Assembly: GCA_021647585.1 (NCBI GenBank)
Contig: JAKIUK010000064.1
Coordinates: 1-23,434, forward strand
DNA length: 23,434 nt
DNA from: Methylococcaceae bacterium
GTDB taxonomy: Bacteria; Pseudomonadota; Gammaproteobacteria; Methylococcales; Methylomonadaceae
Reading direction: 5' to 3'
The stretch's first letter is position 1, and each line of letters begins with the position of its first letter. The notes under the pieces were generated by a model. It did not search any database. It had not been told where the DNA came from and was given only the letters and a program-made list of their open reading frames with translations. Shown one piece after another: positions 1-7,585 of the stretch. A program made the translations under genes and the position numbers.

Positions 1-1
1 A

Positions 2-115
2 ATAAATGCATGGCAAAAACAGCGGAATCAAGATGCTGTTTGTGTAAACTGGCGGTTTACAACAGAAGATGCACGCATTAAATTAAAATCACTCTATCCA
101 TCAAACCAAAGTTGA
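2..115 (+). pseudogene. IS630-type transposase, C-terminal end (partial at window edge)
   Basis: The reading frame open from the window edge gives 37 residues and a TGA stop. It contains WRFTTEDARIKLKSLYPS, which I recognise as the closing segment of IS630/Tc1-type transposases, where W-F-T--DAR-KLK-LYP is typical. Only the end is inside the window, so the element may be intact upstream or a remnant. The last codons overlap the first copy of a 32-bp repeat that recurs twice further on, which suggests that fragments of this element's end are scattered here. It is marked as a pseudogene only because it is partial. The family call is fairly good; the state of the element cannot be judged. Confidence 0.6.
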
Positions 116-153
116 CGGAGTACTAGTGGTCGAACATTTTGGTTTGATGGATA
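95..153. repeat. 16-bp perfect inverted repeat at the IS630 end
   Basis: TATCCATCAAACCAAA at 95-110 is the exact reverse complement of TTTGGTTTGATGGATA at 138-153, with 27 bases between them. The left arm lies in the last codons of the transposase, so this may be the end structure of the IS or a second, inverted end fragment. Confidence 0.7.
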
Positions 154-168
154 TTACATACTTCTCTT

Positions 169-191
169 GTTCCCACGCAGAGCGTGGGAAC
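169..191. repeat. Palindromic intergenic repeat GTTCCCACGC-AGA-GCGTGGGAAC
   Basis: A perfect 10-bp stem with a 3-base loop. Its GC-rich stem contrasts with the AT-rich surroundings. I recall this type of palindrome as a dispersed repeat in several gammaproteobacteria, including methanotrophs; that link is from memory. Confidence 0.7.
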
Positions 192-273
192 TAAGTTTTT
201 TATCCATCACAGCAAAGTTGCAGGAGTACTAGTACTATGGGAAATTTAGGCTTGATGTATTAACTGATTGTAG

Positions 274-343
274 AGCGGACTTCAGTCCGCTATGAGCAAT
301 TAGTTAGCTTTATATGTCGGTTGTGCGGACTAAAGTCCACACT
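274..343. repeat. Pair of GCGGACT..AGTCCGC-type palindromes
   Basis: AGCGGACT-TC-AGTCCGCT occupies 274-291 as a perfect 8-bp stem. A sister palindrome at about 322-343 (TGTGCGGACT-AA-AGTCCACAC) has one bulged base. Both are centred on GGACT..AGTCC and are probably two copies of one dispersed repeat family. Confidence 0.65.
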
Positions 344-474
344 ACAAGATTCATCAAACCGAAGTTTTAGGAGTACTGAAAACAATGAATGAAAAATGGG
401 TAAAAGAAAACAGGCTTATTTCAAAAACATTCATTAAAATACTTAGTTGATACTTTTCGATAATCAGTTGGTTT

Positions 475-514
475 TTGAAAAAGGTAGAGAGGGCATGATG
501 ATGTGTCCTCTCTA
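475..514 (-). terminator. Rho-independent terminator of the giant surface-protein gene
   Basis: TAGAGAGG (485-492) pairs with CCTCTCTA (507-514). On the minus strand the stem is followed by CCTTTTT. It lies about 60 bases past the stop codon of the 574-5850 gene, the right place and orientation to end its transcript. Confidence 0.65.
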
Positions 515-573
515 GGTTTAAAAGCGAGCTTGGCCGAAGAAACGCATACTGCATTAAGAAAGTATACGAATAG

Positions 574-3500
574 CTATTTGATGATTGTTAATGTATGCGT
601 TGCTGTTGCAATACTGACACCTCCTATCAACGTCTCTGCGGTTACGGCTATGCTGCTTTCCTTATCAGCCTGACCACTCCATACCTGGGTCGCACTCGCT
701 CCTGGCAACAGATCTGCAACCATTTGATTCGATCCGGGACTGAGGTCTTTGATCTTGCCTGATGGATTCAGGGTTAATCTGAGTTGAACGCCACTTAAAG
801 TTGTACTGCCGGTATTCGTCACCGTTACGCTAAATGATACGGAATCACCGCGATTCACAGAGTTGGGTGCTACTATGGCAACTGTCGCTTGAGCGGGTGC
901 GCTGTTATTTACCGTGACTGTTACAGATGAGCTGGTATTCGCTCCGCTAGCTGTATCAGTAGCCGTGAGTGTGTAGGTGGTGGAAGCTGACGGAGTTACA
1001 ATAACACTGCTATTTGCTGTGACCAGGCCAATACCATTATCAATGGATACACTGTCTGCCCCAGTCGTGTTCCAGCTCAGGGTCGAGGAGCCACCTGTGC
1101 TGATAGTAGCCGGTGTTGCTGTGAAACTGTCCACTGCCGGAGCACTTGGAACTGCGGGATTGACAGTGATAGTCACGCTGGCACTGGCTGTACCCCCTGC
1201 TCCAGTAGCAACTATTGTATAGCTGGTCGTGGTAGTAGGACTGACATTAATATTGCCATTAGCCGACAGTGATACACCACCATTGATGCTGATACTGTCG
1301 GCATTACTGGTAGTCCAGCTCAGTATGGCGGTATCTCCGACTGTGATGATACTGGCTGAGGTGGAAAAACTATCCACTGTGGGCAAACTGGGCGGTGGCA
1401 AGGTTGAGCCTGGTGCAGGGCCAACACCACTTATGCCTTCCCAGGTTCCACCCTGGCTGGACTGGATACTGATCATGCCAGTACTGTCAGGAAATATTCC
1501 GGTTTTTTTCTTTTTCAAGCTCCAATTACCCAGGCTATCGACTGAAACCGTACCCAGTACAGGTGAACCAGCTACAGTTGGGCCAACATAGATGGTCATG
1601 CTATTGCCCGGTCCCGGTATAGAGCTGTTTCCGGCAATTTTCCATTCTTTTTTGTTAGTTCGGTACTTAAAGGTGGTAATGTTCAGGTTTTCAATTGGGC
1701 TTTCCTGTACAGTCACCGTCTGAGTAGCCGTTACCGTGCCGCCAGGTCCAGTAGCTGTCAGCGTATAGCTTGTGGTGGCAACTGGTGTTACTAAAGTATT
1801 ACTATCAGCCAGTAAACCGGTTCCTCCACCATTATCTATCGATACACTGTCTGCTCCTGTGGTAGTCCAGCTCAGACTGGCAGACTGGCCAGCGCTAATC
1901 GTAGCGGGTGAAGCTGCAAAGCTATCAATAGTCGGTGGCTGTGAAGGTGGCTGGATGTTAATGGTGACACTGGATGTTGTAGTGCCGCTATCACCTGTGG
2001 CCGTGAGTGTATAAGTAGTGGTAACAGCTGGACTCACAGTAACGCTTCCGTTAACAGGGACTACACCAACACCATTATCTATCGAGGCACTGCTGGCGTT
2101 GTTAGTGGTCCAGCTCAGGATGAACTTCCCACTGATGCTACCTGGCGCAGCGGATAAACTGACAATGCTGGGAGGTGGTGCCGTATTTGCTACTATTGTA
2201 ACCACGACGGTATCGGTACTGGTTGCTCCCTGGTCATCAGTCACTGTCAGTTCGATGGTATGAACACCAATAGGCTCGGTAATACTGAAAGTTGCAACGT
2301 TATTATATGGGTTGCCGTTTTTCCGCCAAACGTAAGAAACGATAGTGCCATCAGGGTCTGTCGAGGCCAGGCCGTTAAAAGTCACTACTTCAAGTGTATT
2401 ACCATCGACATCAATAATCGTCTGGTCGGGACCAGCATTCGCTATCGGAGACAAATTAGTTGTGGCACCTGCATTGACAGTGACAAGGACTGTATCTGTA
2501 CTGGATGCACCGGAATTATCAGTTACAATCAATCTTATGGTATGGTTTCCAACATCAAATGAGGAAAGCAAATTAGCACCTGTACCCAGTAATTGAGGTC
2601 CATTTAAAGGTGTTTCATGAAACCACTCAAAAGATACAATACTGCCATCCGTATCAGTTGATAATGATCCATCCAGTACAACTGATTCCAAACCATTATT
2701 ATCGCTATCAGTCACTATAATATCATTGCCTGCATGAGCAATAGGTAATACACCAGCTGGTGGTATTGGAGTGCCTGCCGGTACTTGTATTGCCTGGACT
2801 TCAATGTTATCAATAAACAACTGGCCAGTTGCCGCAGTCGATACATATCTGATGCTCAGGTTGGTAGCAGTGGTTGGGTACCAGGAAAGACTGCCTACTG
2901 TACCGTCATAATAGCGATAATTATCGTCACTGTCTGCGGCTGTAAAGGCCGTGATGGTGGTAAATGGCCCGCCATCACGGCTGACTTGCACAGTCACCTG
3001 GTCAGCAGGGCTAAACTGACTGGCCTTGGCATGGTACTTCAACTTCATACCTGTGGTACCAACCGGCAAGGTGGTCGAGCGGCTCATGGTAGCACCTGCG
3101 CCAATAAGCGCTTGGGGAGCAGTCGGTGCGGGAAAGGGAAGATTTTCAGCTGCCAAGGAAATATTACCGCTGATTATCCAGCTGCCAGACCAACGAATCC
3201 CTCCAGCAAAGCCGCCAGAACTGAAATCATCAAAACCTGTCAAGGTGGTGTTGACCGAGTTGACTTGGACAGTTACAGGATCACCGCGACTAATCCCTGC
3301 ATCATCAGTGACTATCAATACCAGCTTATGAATTGCGTTAACCGATAATGCGGTTGTTAATACCGGGGAGGTTCCCAATACAGTTTCCCCTTCACGCCAC
3401 TGATAACGGACTATCACGCCATCAGGATCAACGGACAGACTGCCATCAAGTGTTACTGTAGCCGCACCACTGCTATCGACATCAATCAATGCCTGATCAT

Positions 3501-5850
3501 CACCGGCTATGGCAATAGGTGGCAGGTTGGGGGTAATTGGCGATGGTTCACCATGATAGATCAATGCAGCACCTTCATTTTCCTGGCCGGCATCATAGTA
3601 AGGAAACCCCACGATGACATCATTAAAGCCATCACCATTGATATCTCCTGTGCCGGCTACTGCAACAGCAGTACCATTTGCCACAGTCGCAGCACCTGAC
3701 TGCCCGGATTCCAGTCTTACATCTGCATCTGCCAAGGTAGTTCCGTTAAGCCCGCTTAAACCACCATGTAAAATATAGGCTACCCCCTCAGCATTTAAAC
3801 TACCGGGGAAGGTACGGGCGCTGAATGCTATATCATTAAAGGTATCACCATTGACATCACCCACACCGGCGATATTCAAACCTAAATTTTCTGCCACCTG
3901 ATTACCGAAGAATGTGGCATGGGCACTGCTGACCGTACCGCTACTGGCTGCCAAACCAGTAGTCGTCCCCAGAAACACATAGACAGCCCCTTCAGAAGTA
4001 GGACCAAAATTTGGAAGCAGCGGGCGAAACGGGATACTGGCAATGGCATCAGGAATGTTGTCACCATTGATATCGCCTACACCTTCAGCCAGAAAACCGG
4101 CACCGGAACCACTTATACTTTGAGAAATAGCCAGTACCGGGTCGGCCAGAATAGTTTGCTGTGCCATTGTTATATCGGAGGCAAGAATACCGCTGGCACT
4201 ACCAAGAAACAGTCTGATTTCATTACCGCCCAGTATAATATCGTAAAAACCATCAGCATTAATATCGCCAAGTGCGGATACACTACCAATCTGTCCCAAT
4301 GGTTCTGGCAGAGGCGCACCGGTGTCGATATAAGGCAAAATAACCGCATCGGCATCATTAAAGCCGGTTCCTCTAATGCCGTTCAAACTACCATGGAATA
4401 CCAACGCGGCGCCATAGTTTCCGGAACGGTCATTGATAGGAATACCAGAGGGAAACAGGGTGCCGTGATTAGGAACACCAACAATAATATCGGCAAAGCC
4501 GTCACCGTTAACATCACCCGCCCCAGAAACATATAGACCCAGGTCAGAACCCAGTTCATTCGAGTGGATATGGGCATTGGCCGTAGTTGGATCGGTTCCG
4601 GTAATACCCAATGGTCCGCCATGAAAAACGAATGCTGCACCATCTACTGCCAATGTGGTACCCGGCAATACATCGTTATAATTATGTGCACCGACAACAA
4701 TGTCATCGTAACCATCGCCATTCACATCACCTACAACAGTCGCTGGCAGTGTTCCTAATTGTGCGCCAAACTGATTTGATTCGATACGTGCATGAGCATT
4801 ACTAGGACTGTTACCCACTATACCCAACGCGCTGCCAAGAAAAATAAAGGCTGCACCTTCATGTGGGTTACCACCATCCCAACCTGGAGCGCCAACGATG
4901 ATGTCATCAAAACCATCACCGTTAACATCGCCAGCACTGGCAACGTTGCTACCGAAAACAGCGGGTTTAAATCCTGCTGGGTCTGCTTGATTTGATTCAA
5001 GAATTGTGTCTGACATCCCGGTAATTAGAGGATCAATAATCAGTGGGTATATGGCCTGAGAGTCATTCATTACCAGTCGAATGAGATGAGGTGTAGATAC
5101 TTCCAAGTGGGTAGACAGTTTGTTACCCTGCGCATCCTCAACAAAAAGTTTTCCGTAATCTAAGCGTCGGCCCGCATCGGTTAACAGTTCGATGGATTGT
5201 CCACGCAAAGTTGCTTTTGCCTGTTTAACGGTTAATTCAAGTACCAGTACACCTTGCCCCGATGTTTTTTCTGTAACAGTAAAGCCCTGTTCCAATCCCC
5301 GGGCCGAGTTTTCATACCATTCAATAATACCCGGTCGACGGATTTCAACCCGTGTTCCAGCTCGGCTGACTGATCCGTCAGGAACATTTTCCAGTTTTTC
5401 ACCACGTCCTATTTTACTGAGGGATAAAGCAGTCAATACAGGAGATCCTGCTGCAGTACGGTCATGGAGACGGATTCCAGTAGAATCGAAGTAAGTGCGT
5501 AGGTTATGAGCACGGTTGGGTGCCTGTAAACCTTGTCCATTAGTACCGGGTTGGTATTCTGCTATAACCAGATTGTGTTGAACTTTTTTCCACCATTCAT
5601 CCTCACCTTTGGTGATAGAACTTTTGTTTTTGCTTATATTCTGATCCAAATCCTCTGGCTTTTTTACATTTCGTTCTACCTGTTGCAGCTCTATAGAAAA
5701 ATGCCCAGACTCACTATTAGAACTAGCATGTACAAAGTTGGAAATGGTGTCATGTACCAAATGCGTGGATGAAGCGTTGGTAAATGAAGTTAAACTTATG
5801 AAGATCAGGCCTACTACAAAGTGCAGACTATCAGTGATGCGGCTGCTCAT
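574..5850 (-). CDS. Giant secreted FG-GAP / PKD / Ig-like surface protein
   Basis: 1758 residues with a signal peptide (about 1-27). Residues 28-280 are an N-terminal domain common before FG-GAP repeats in bacteria (it ends YPLIIDPL). Seven FG-GAP repeats follow at about 305-755, most with a D-N-D-D calcium-loop pattern as in GDVNGDGFDD, enough for one seven-bladed integrin-alpha-like propeller. Then come a PKD domain (about 770-865), a jelly-roll-like region ending in a FIDNIEV motif (870-1020), two more PKD domains (1037-1223), two Ig-like domains (1227-1380), a linker, two more Ig-like domains (1485-1648) and a CARDB/DUF11-like C-terminus. No membrane anchor or sorting signal is visible. 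The start follows GGGGGG on the coding strand. The product is probably an extracellular adhesin or matrix protein; the exact role is unknown. It is transcribed away from the pst locus and ends at its own terminator. Confidence 0.85.
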   Translation of the reverse strand: MSSRITDSLHFVVGLIFISLTSFTNASSTHLVHDTISNFVHASSNSESGHFSIELQQVERNVKKPEDLDQNISKNKSSITKGEDEWWKKVQHNLVIAEYQPGTNGQGLQAPNRAHNLRTYFDSTGIRLHDRTAAGSPVLTALSLSKIGRGEKLENVPDGSVSRAGTRVEIRRPGIIEWYENSARGLEQGFTVTEKTSGQGVLVLELTVKQAKATLRGQSIELLTDAGRRLDYGKLFVEDAQGNKLSTHLEVSTPHLIRLVMNDSQAIYPLIIDPLITGMSDTILESNQADPAGFKPAVFGSNVASAGDVNGDGFDDIIVGAPGWDGGNPHEGAAFIFLGSALGIVGNSPSNAHARIESNQFGAQLGTLPATVVGDVNGDGYDDIVVGAHNYNDVLPGTTLAVDGAAFVFHGGPLGITGTDPTTANAHIHSNELGSDLGLYVSGAGDVNGDGFADIIVGVPNHGTLFPSGIPINDRSGNYGAALVFHGSLNGIRGTGFNDADAVILPYIDTGAPLPEPLGQIGSVSALGDINADGFYDIILGGNEIRLFLGSASGILASDITMAQQTILADPVLAISQSISGSGAGFLAEGVGDINGDNIPDAIASIPFRPLLPNFGPTSEGAVYVFLGTTTGLAASSGTVSSAHATFFGNQVAENLGLNIAGVGDVNGDTFNDIAFSARTFPGSLNAEGVAYILHGGLSGLNGTTLADADVRLESGQSGAATVANGTAVAVAGTGDINGDGFNDVIVGFPYYDAGQENEGAALIYHGEPSPITPNLPPIAIAGDDQALIDVDSSGAATVTLDGSLSVDPDGVIVRYQWREGETVLGTSPVLTTALSVNAIHKLVLIVTDDAGISRGDPVTVQVNSVNTTLTGFDDFSSGGFAGGIRWSGSWIISGNISLAAENLPFPAPTAPQALIGAGATMSRSTTLPVGTTGMKLKYHAKASQFSPADQVTVQVSRDGGPFTTITAFTAADSDDNYRYYDGTVGSLSWYPTTATNLSIRYVSTAATGQLFIDNIEVQAIQVPAGTPIPPAGVLPIAHAGNDIIVTDSDNNGLESVVLDGSLSTDTDGSIVSFEWFHETPLNGPQLLGTGANLLSSFDVGNHTIRLIVTDNSGASSTDTVLVTVNAGATTNLSPIANAGPDQTIIDVDGNTLEVVTFNGLASTDPDGTIVSYVWRKNGNPYNNVATFSITEPIGVHTIELTVTDDQGATSTDTVVVTIVANTAPPPSIVSLSAAPGSISGKFILSWTTNNASSASIDNGVGVVPVNGSVTVSPAVTTTYTLTATGDSGTTTSSVTINIQPPSQPPTIDSFAASPATISAGQSASLSWTTTGADSVSIDNGGGTGLLADSNTLVTPVATTSYTLTATGPGGTVTATQTVTVQESPIENLNITTFKYRTNKKEWKIAGNSSIPGPGNSMTIYVGPTVAGSPVLGTVSVDSLGNWSLKKKKTGIFPDSTGMISIQSSQGGTWEGISGVGPAPGSTLPPPSLPTVDSFSTSASIITVGDTAILSWTTSNADSISINGGVSLSANGNINVSPTTTTSYTIVATGAGGTASASVTITVNPAVPSAPAVDSFTATPATISTGGSSTLSWNTTGADSVSIDNGIGLVTANSSVIVTPSASTTYTLTATDTASGANTSSSVTVTVNNSAPAQATVAIVAPNSVNRGDSVSFSVTVTNTGSTTLSGVQLRLTLNPSGKIKDLSPGSNQMVADLLPGASATQVWSGQADKESSIAVTAETLIGGVSIATATHTLTIIK

Positions 5851-6300
5851 ATTATCCCCCCCAAGGAAAAAACGTACTTAAATACTGAAAACTCAAATGA
5901 GAATCGTTTGGCGTACGATTTGTCTATTCCTGTTGTGACTAAAAAGGTTCAATAGTTTTGTAACTGAAGTCAGTATGTTCTATATTATTTATTGTATGCT
6001 ATTGATTTACAACTAAAAGTGTGTTATTGATCTTTTGTATTTAAGTATTGAGATTGAAAATATAGCAAATAGCTTGGCAAAAGGGATCTGCATCAATAGT
6101 TTTTGATGCTGTACTATAATAAATTTAACTATCCAGCCATTTCTCTCGTTCGCACCACTGCAGCTATGCCATTAAGAAAAAAAACTTACTCTTCTATAAT
6201 AGGAGAGCTCATTCGACCATTTTTGGAACAATTCAGAAGTGTAAAAAAAGGCTTGTTAGTACTACAGCAAAATTATCAGAAACAAGTGATAAGCATATTT
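5851..6300. other. Divergent intergenic region
   Basis: About 450 AT-rich bases between the surface-protein gene (-) and the pst promoter (+). I see a small inverted repeat AATCGT..ACGATT at 5902-5920, a partly Fur-like AATGAGAATCGTT at 5896-5908, and a hairpin GCATCAA..TTGATGC at 6090-6109. A 68-codon open frame at 6103-6309 has no ribosome site or recognisable features and is not called. Confidence 0.5.
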
Positions 6301-6339
6301 TGTCATTAAACTGTCATATATTGTTCATAATATTGTCAT
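6301..6339 (+). promoter_or_regulatory. Double Pho box upstream of pstS
   Basis: TGTCAT-like half sites start at 6301 (TGTCAT), 6312 (TGTCAT), 6323 (GTTCAT, weaker) and 6334 (TGTCAT), exactly 11 bases apart. That is the spacing of PhoB binding half-sites. The run stops just upstream of an AT-rich CATATCATAAT, a plausible -10 region. PhoB, encoded downstream in this locus, is the expected activator under phosphate limitation. Confidence 0.85.
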
Positions 6340-6388
6340 TTTTCCATATCATAATGACAGCATGTTAAAACAAAGTGAGAAGAAAAAT

Positions 6389-7363
6389 ATGAAAATAAAA
6401 TCAGTAATTGCTGCAGCAAGTCTTGCTACAGCATCTTTATTGAGTGGTGCAGCAGTTGCTGTGCAAACCGTTGATGCAGGGGTTCCTGAATATCAAAAGG
6501 CGAGCGGTGTTTCAGGTAACCTGTCGAGTGTAGGTTCTGATACCTTGGCTAACTTGATGACGCTTTGGGCGGAAGAGTTTAAACGGAATTACCCTAATGT
6601 CAATATTCAAATTCAGGCGGCGGGATCTTCTACTGCTCCTCCTGCATTAACTGAGGCCACTTCAAACCTTGGGCCTATGAGTCGTAAGATGAAGGACAAA
6701 GAGCGAGATGCATTTGAAAAGAAATACGGCTATAAACCTACTGCAATTCCAGTCGCAATTGATGCTTTAGCCGTGTATGTAAACAAAGAGAATCCCATTC
6801 AGGGGTTAACGATTCCACAGGTTGATGCAATTATGTCTTCAACCCGTAAATGTGGTCATGAGACAGATATTAAAACCTGGGGTGATGCTGGTTTAACGGG
6901 TTCATGGGCTGGTAAATCTATTCAATTATATGGACGCAATTCGGTTTCAGGCACTTATGGATATTTTAAGAAAAAAGCATTGTGTAAGGGTGATTATAAA
7001 AGTAATGTCAATGAACAGCCCGGTTCTGCATCAGTGGTGCAGTCGGTGACTTCTTCATTAAATGGCATCGGTTATTCGGGTATTGGTTACAAAACTTCAG
7101 GTGTTAAAGCGGTACCCTTAGCTAAAAAGCCTGGACAGCCTTTTATTGAAGCGACACCAGATAATGCGGTTTCAGGTAAATACCCATTAGCCCGTTTCTT
7201 GTATATTTATGTTAACAAACAGCCTAATAAGCCGCTAGCTCCCTTAGAGCAAGAGTTTATCAAAATGGTTCTGTCTCAGACGGGTCAGAAAGTGGTTATT
7301 AAAGATGGATATATACCTTTGCCTGAAAAAGTATTAGCAAAATCGTTGCAGTCAATTCAATAG
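6389..7363 (+). CDS. pstS: Phosphate ABC transporter periplasmic binding protein PstS
   Basis: 324 residues. It captures phosphate in the periplasm and delivers it to PstCA. The start at 6389 is chosen over an in-frame ATG at 6362 because it follows GTGAGAAG and opens a clean signal peptide (MKIKSVIAAASLATASLLSG, then AAVA). Family motifs near the mature N-terminus are SVGSDTLANL, AGSSTAPPAL and LGPMSR, which supply phosphate-contacting serine, threonine and arginine side chains in this family; GRNSVSGTYGYF follows in the second lobe. The gene lies directly behind a double Pho box and is followed by a strong terminator, so it can be made in excess over the membrane parts, as is usual for binding proteins. 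Confidence 0.95.
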   Translation: MKIKSVIAAASLATASLLSGAAVAVQTVDAGVPEYQKASGVSGNLSSVGSDTLANLMTLWAEEFKRNYPNVNIQIQAAGSSTAPPALTEATSNLGPMSRKMKDKERDAFEKKYGYKPTAIPVAIDALAVYVNKENPIQGLTIPQVDAIMSSTRKCGHETDIKTWGDAGLTGSWAGKSIQLYGRNSVSGTYGYFKKKALCKGDYKSNVNEQPGSASVVQSVTSSLNGIGYSGIGYKTSGVKAVPLAKKPGQPFIEATPDNAVSGKYPLARFLYIYVNKQPNKPLAPLEQEFIKMVLSQTGQKVVIKDGYIPLPEKVLAKSLQSIQ

Positions 7364-7476
7364 TTTAATGGATGATGTTCTTTAATGAATGCTGTGCAGG
7401 GATGTACGACAAGGATGTAGCAAAATAATTTTAGCTTTTCCTCTCAATATTCAATATTATTTTGTTGTTAAACAAG

Positions 7477-7513
7477 AACCGGAAGTTACAGATGTGACTT
7501 CCGGTTTTTTTTT
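7477..7513 (+). terminator. Rho-independent terminator after pstS
   Basis: AACCGGAAGTTAC (7477-7489) pairs with GTGACTTCCGGTT (7494-7506), with one G-T wobble and a 4-base loop, and runs into a T tract. It separates pstS from pstC, which has its own Pho box. Confidence 0.9.
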
Positions 7514-7545
7514 AAAGAAACACGGGTTTCTGGGTTTATGAGGCG

Positions 7546-7563
7546 TTGTCATAAAGCTGTCAT
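7546..7563 (+). promoter_or_regulatory. Pho box upstream of pstC
   Basis: TTGTCATAAAGCTGTCAT is a near-perfect 18-base Pho box: two TGTCAT half-sites 11 bases apart. It ends 22 bases before the pstC start codon. A -10 element at the usual distance would fall in the TTTTTTAAACT stretch, which puts the transcript start at or next to the ATG. Confidence 0.85.
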
Positions 7564-7585
7564 ATTTTTTTTTTAAACTGGCCTT

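Larger units (their letters stand above)
95..376 (+). repeat. Three copies of a ~30-bp direct repeat
   Basis: Copies lie at 95-126, 201-232 and about 350-376, with the shared core (T)ATCCATCAaAcCAAAGTT..(A)GGAGTACT. Copies 1 and 2 are the same length and differ at about five positions; copy 3 is more diverged and shorter. Palindromic repeats lie between the copies. They look like repeated remnants of the IS630-type end. Confidence 0.6.

Noticed and set aside
977..5772. Many open frames opposite or shifted within the surface-protein gene
   Set aside because: The 1758-residue frame has clear domains throughout; the others are low-complexity shadows of its repeats.
6103..6309. 68-codon open frame before pstS
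   Set aside because: No ribosome-binding site or recognised motif, and it runs into the Pho boxes; likely chance.
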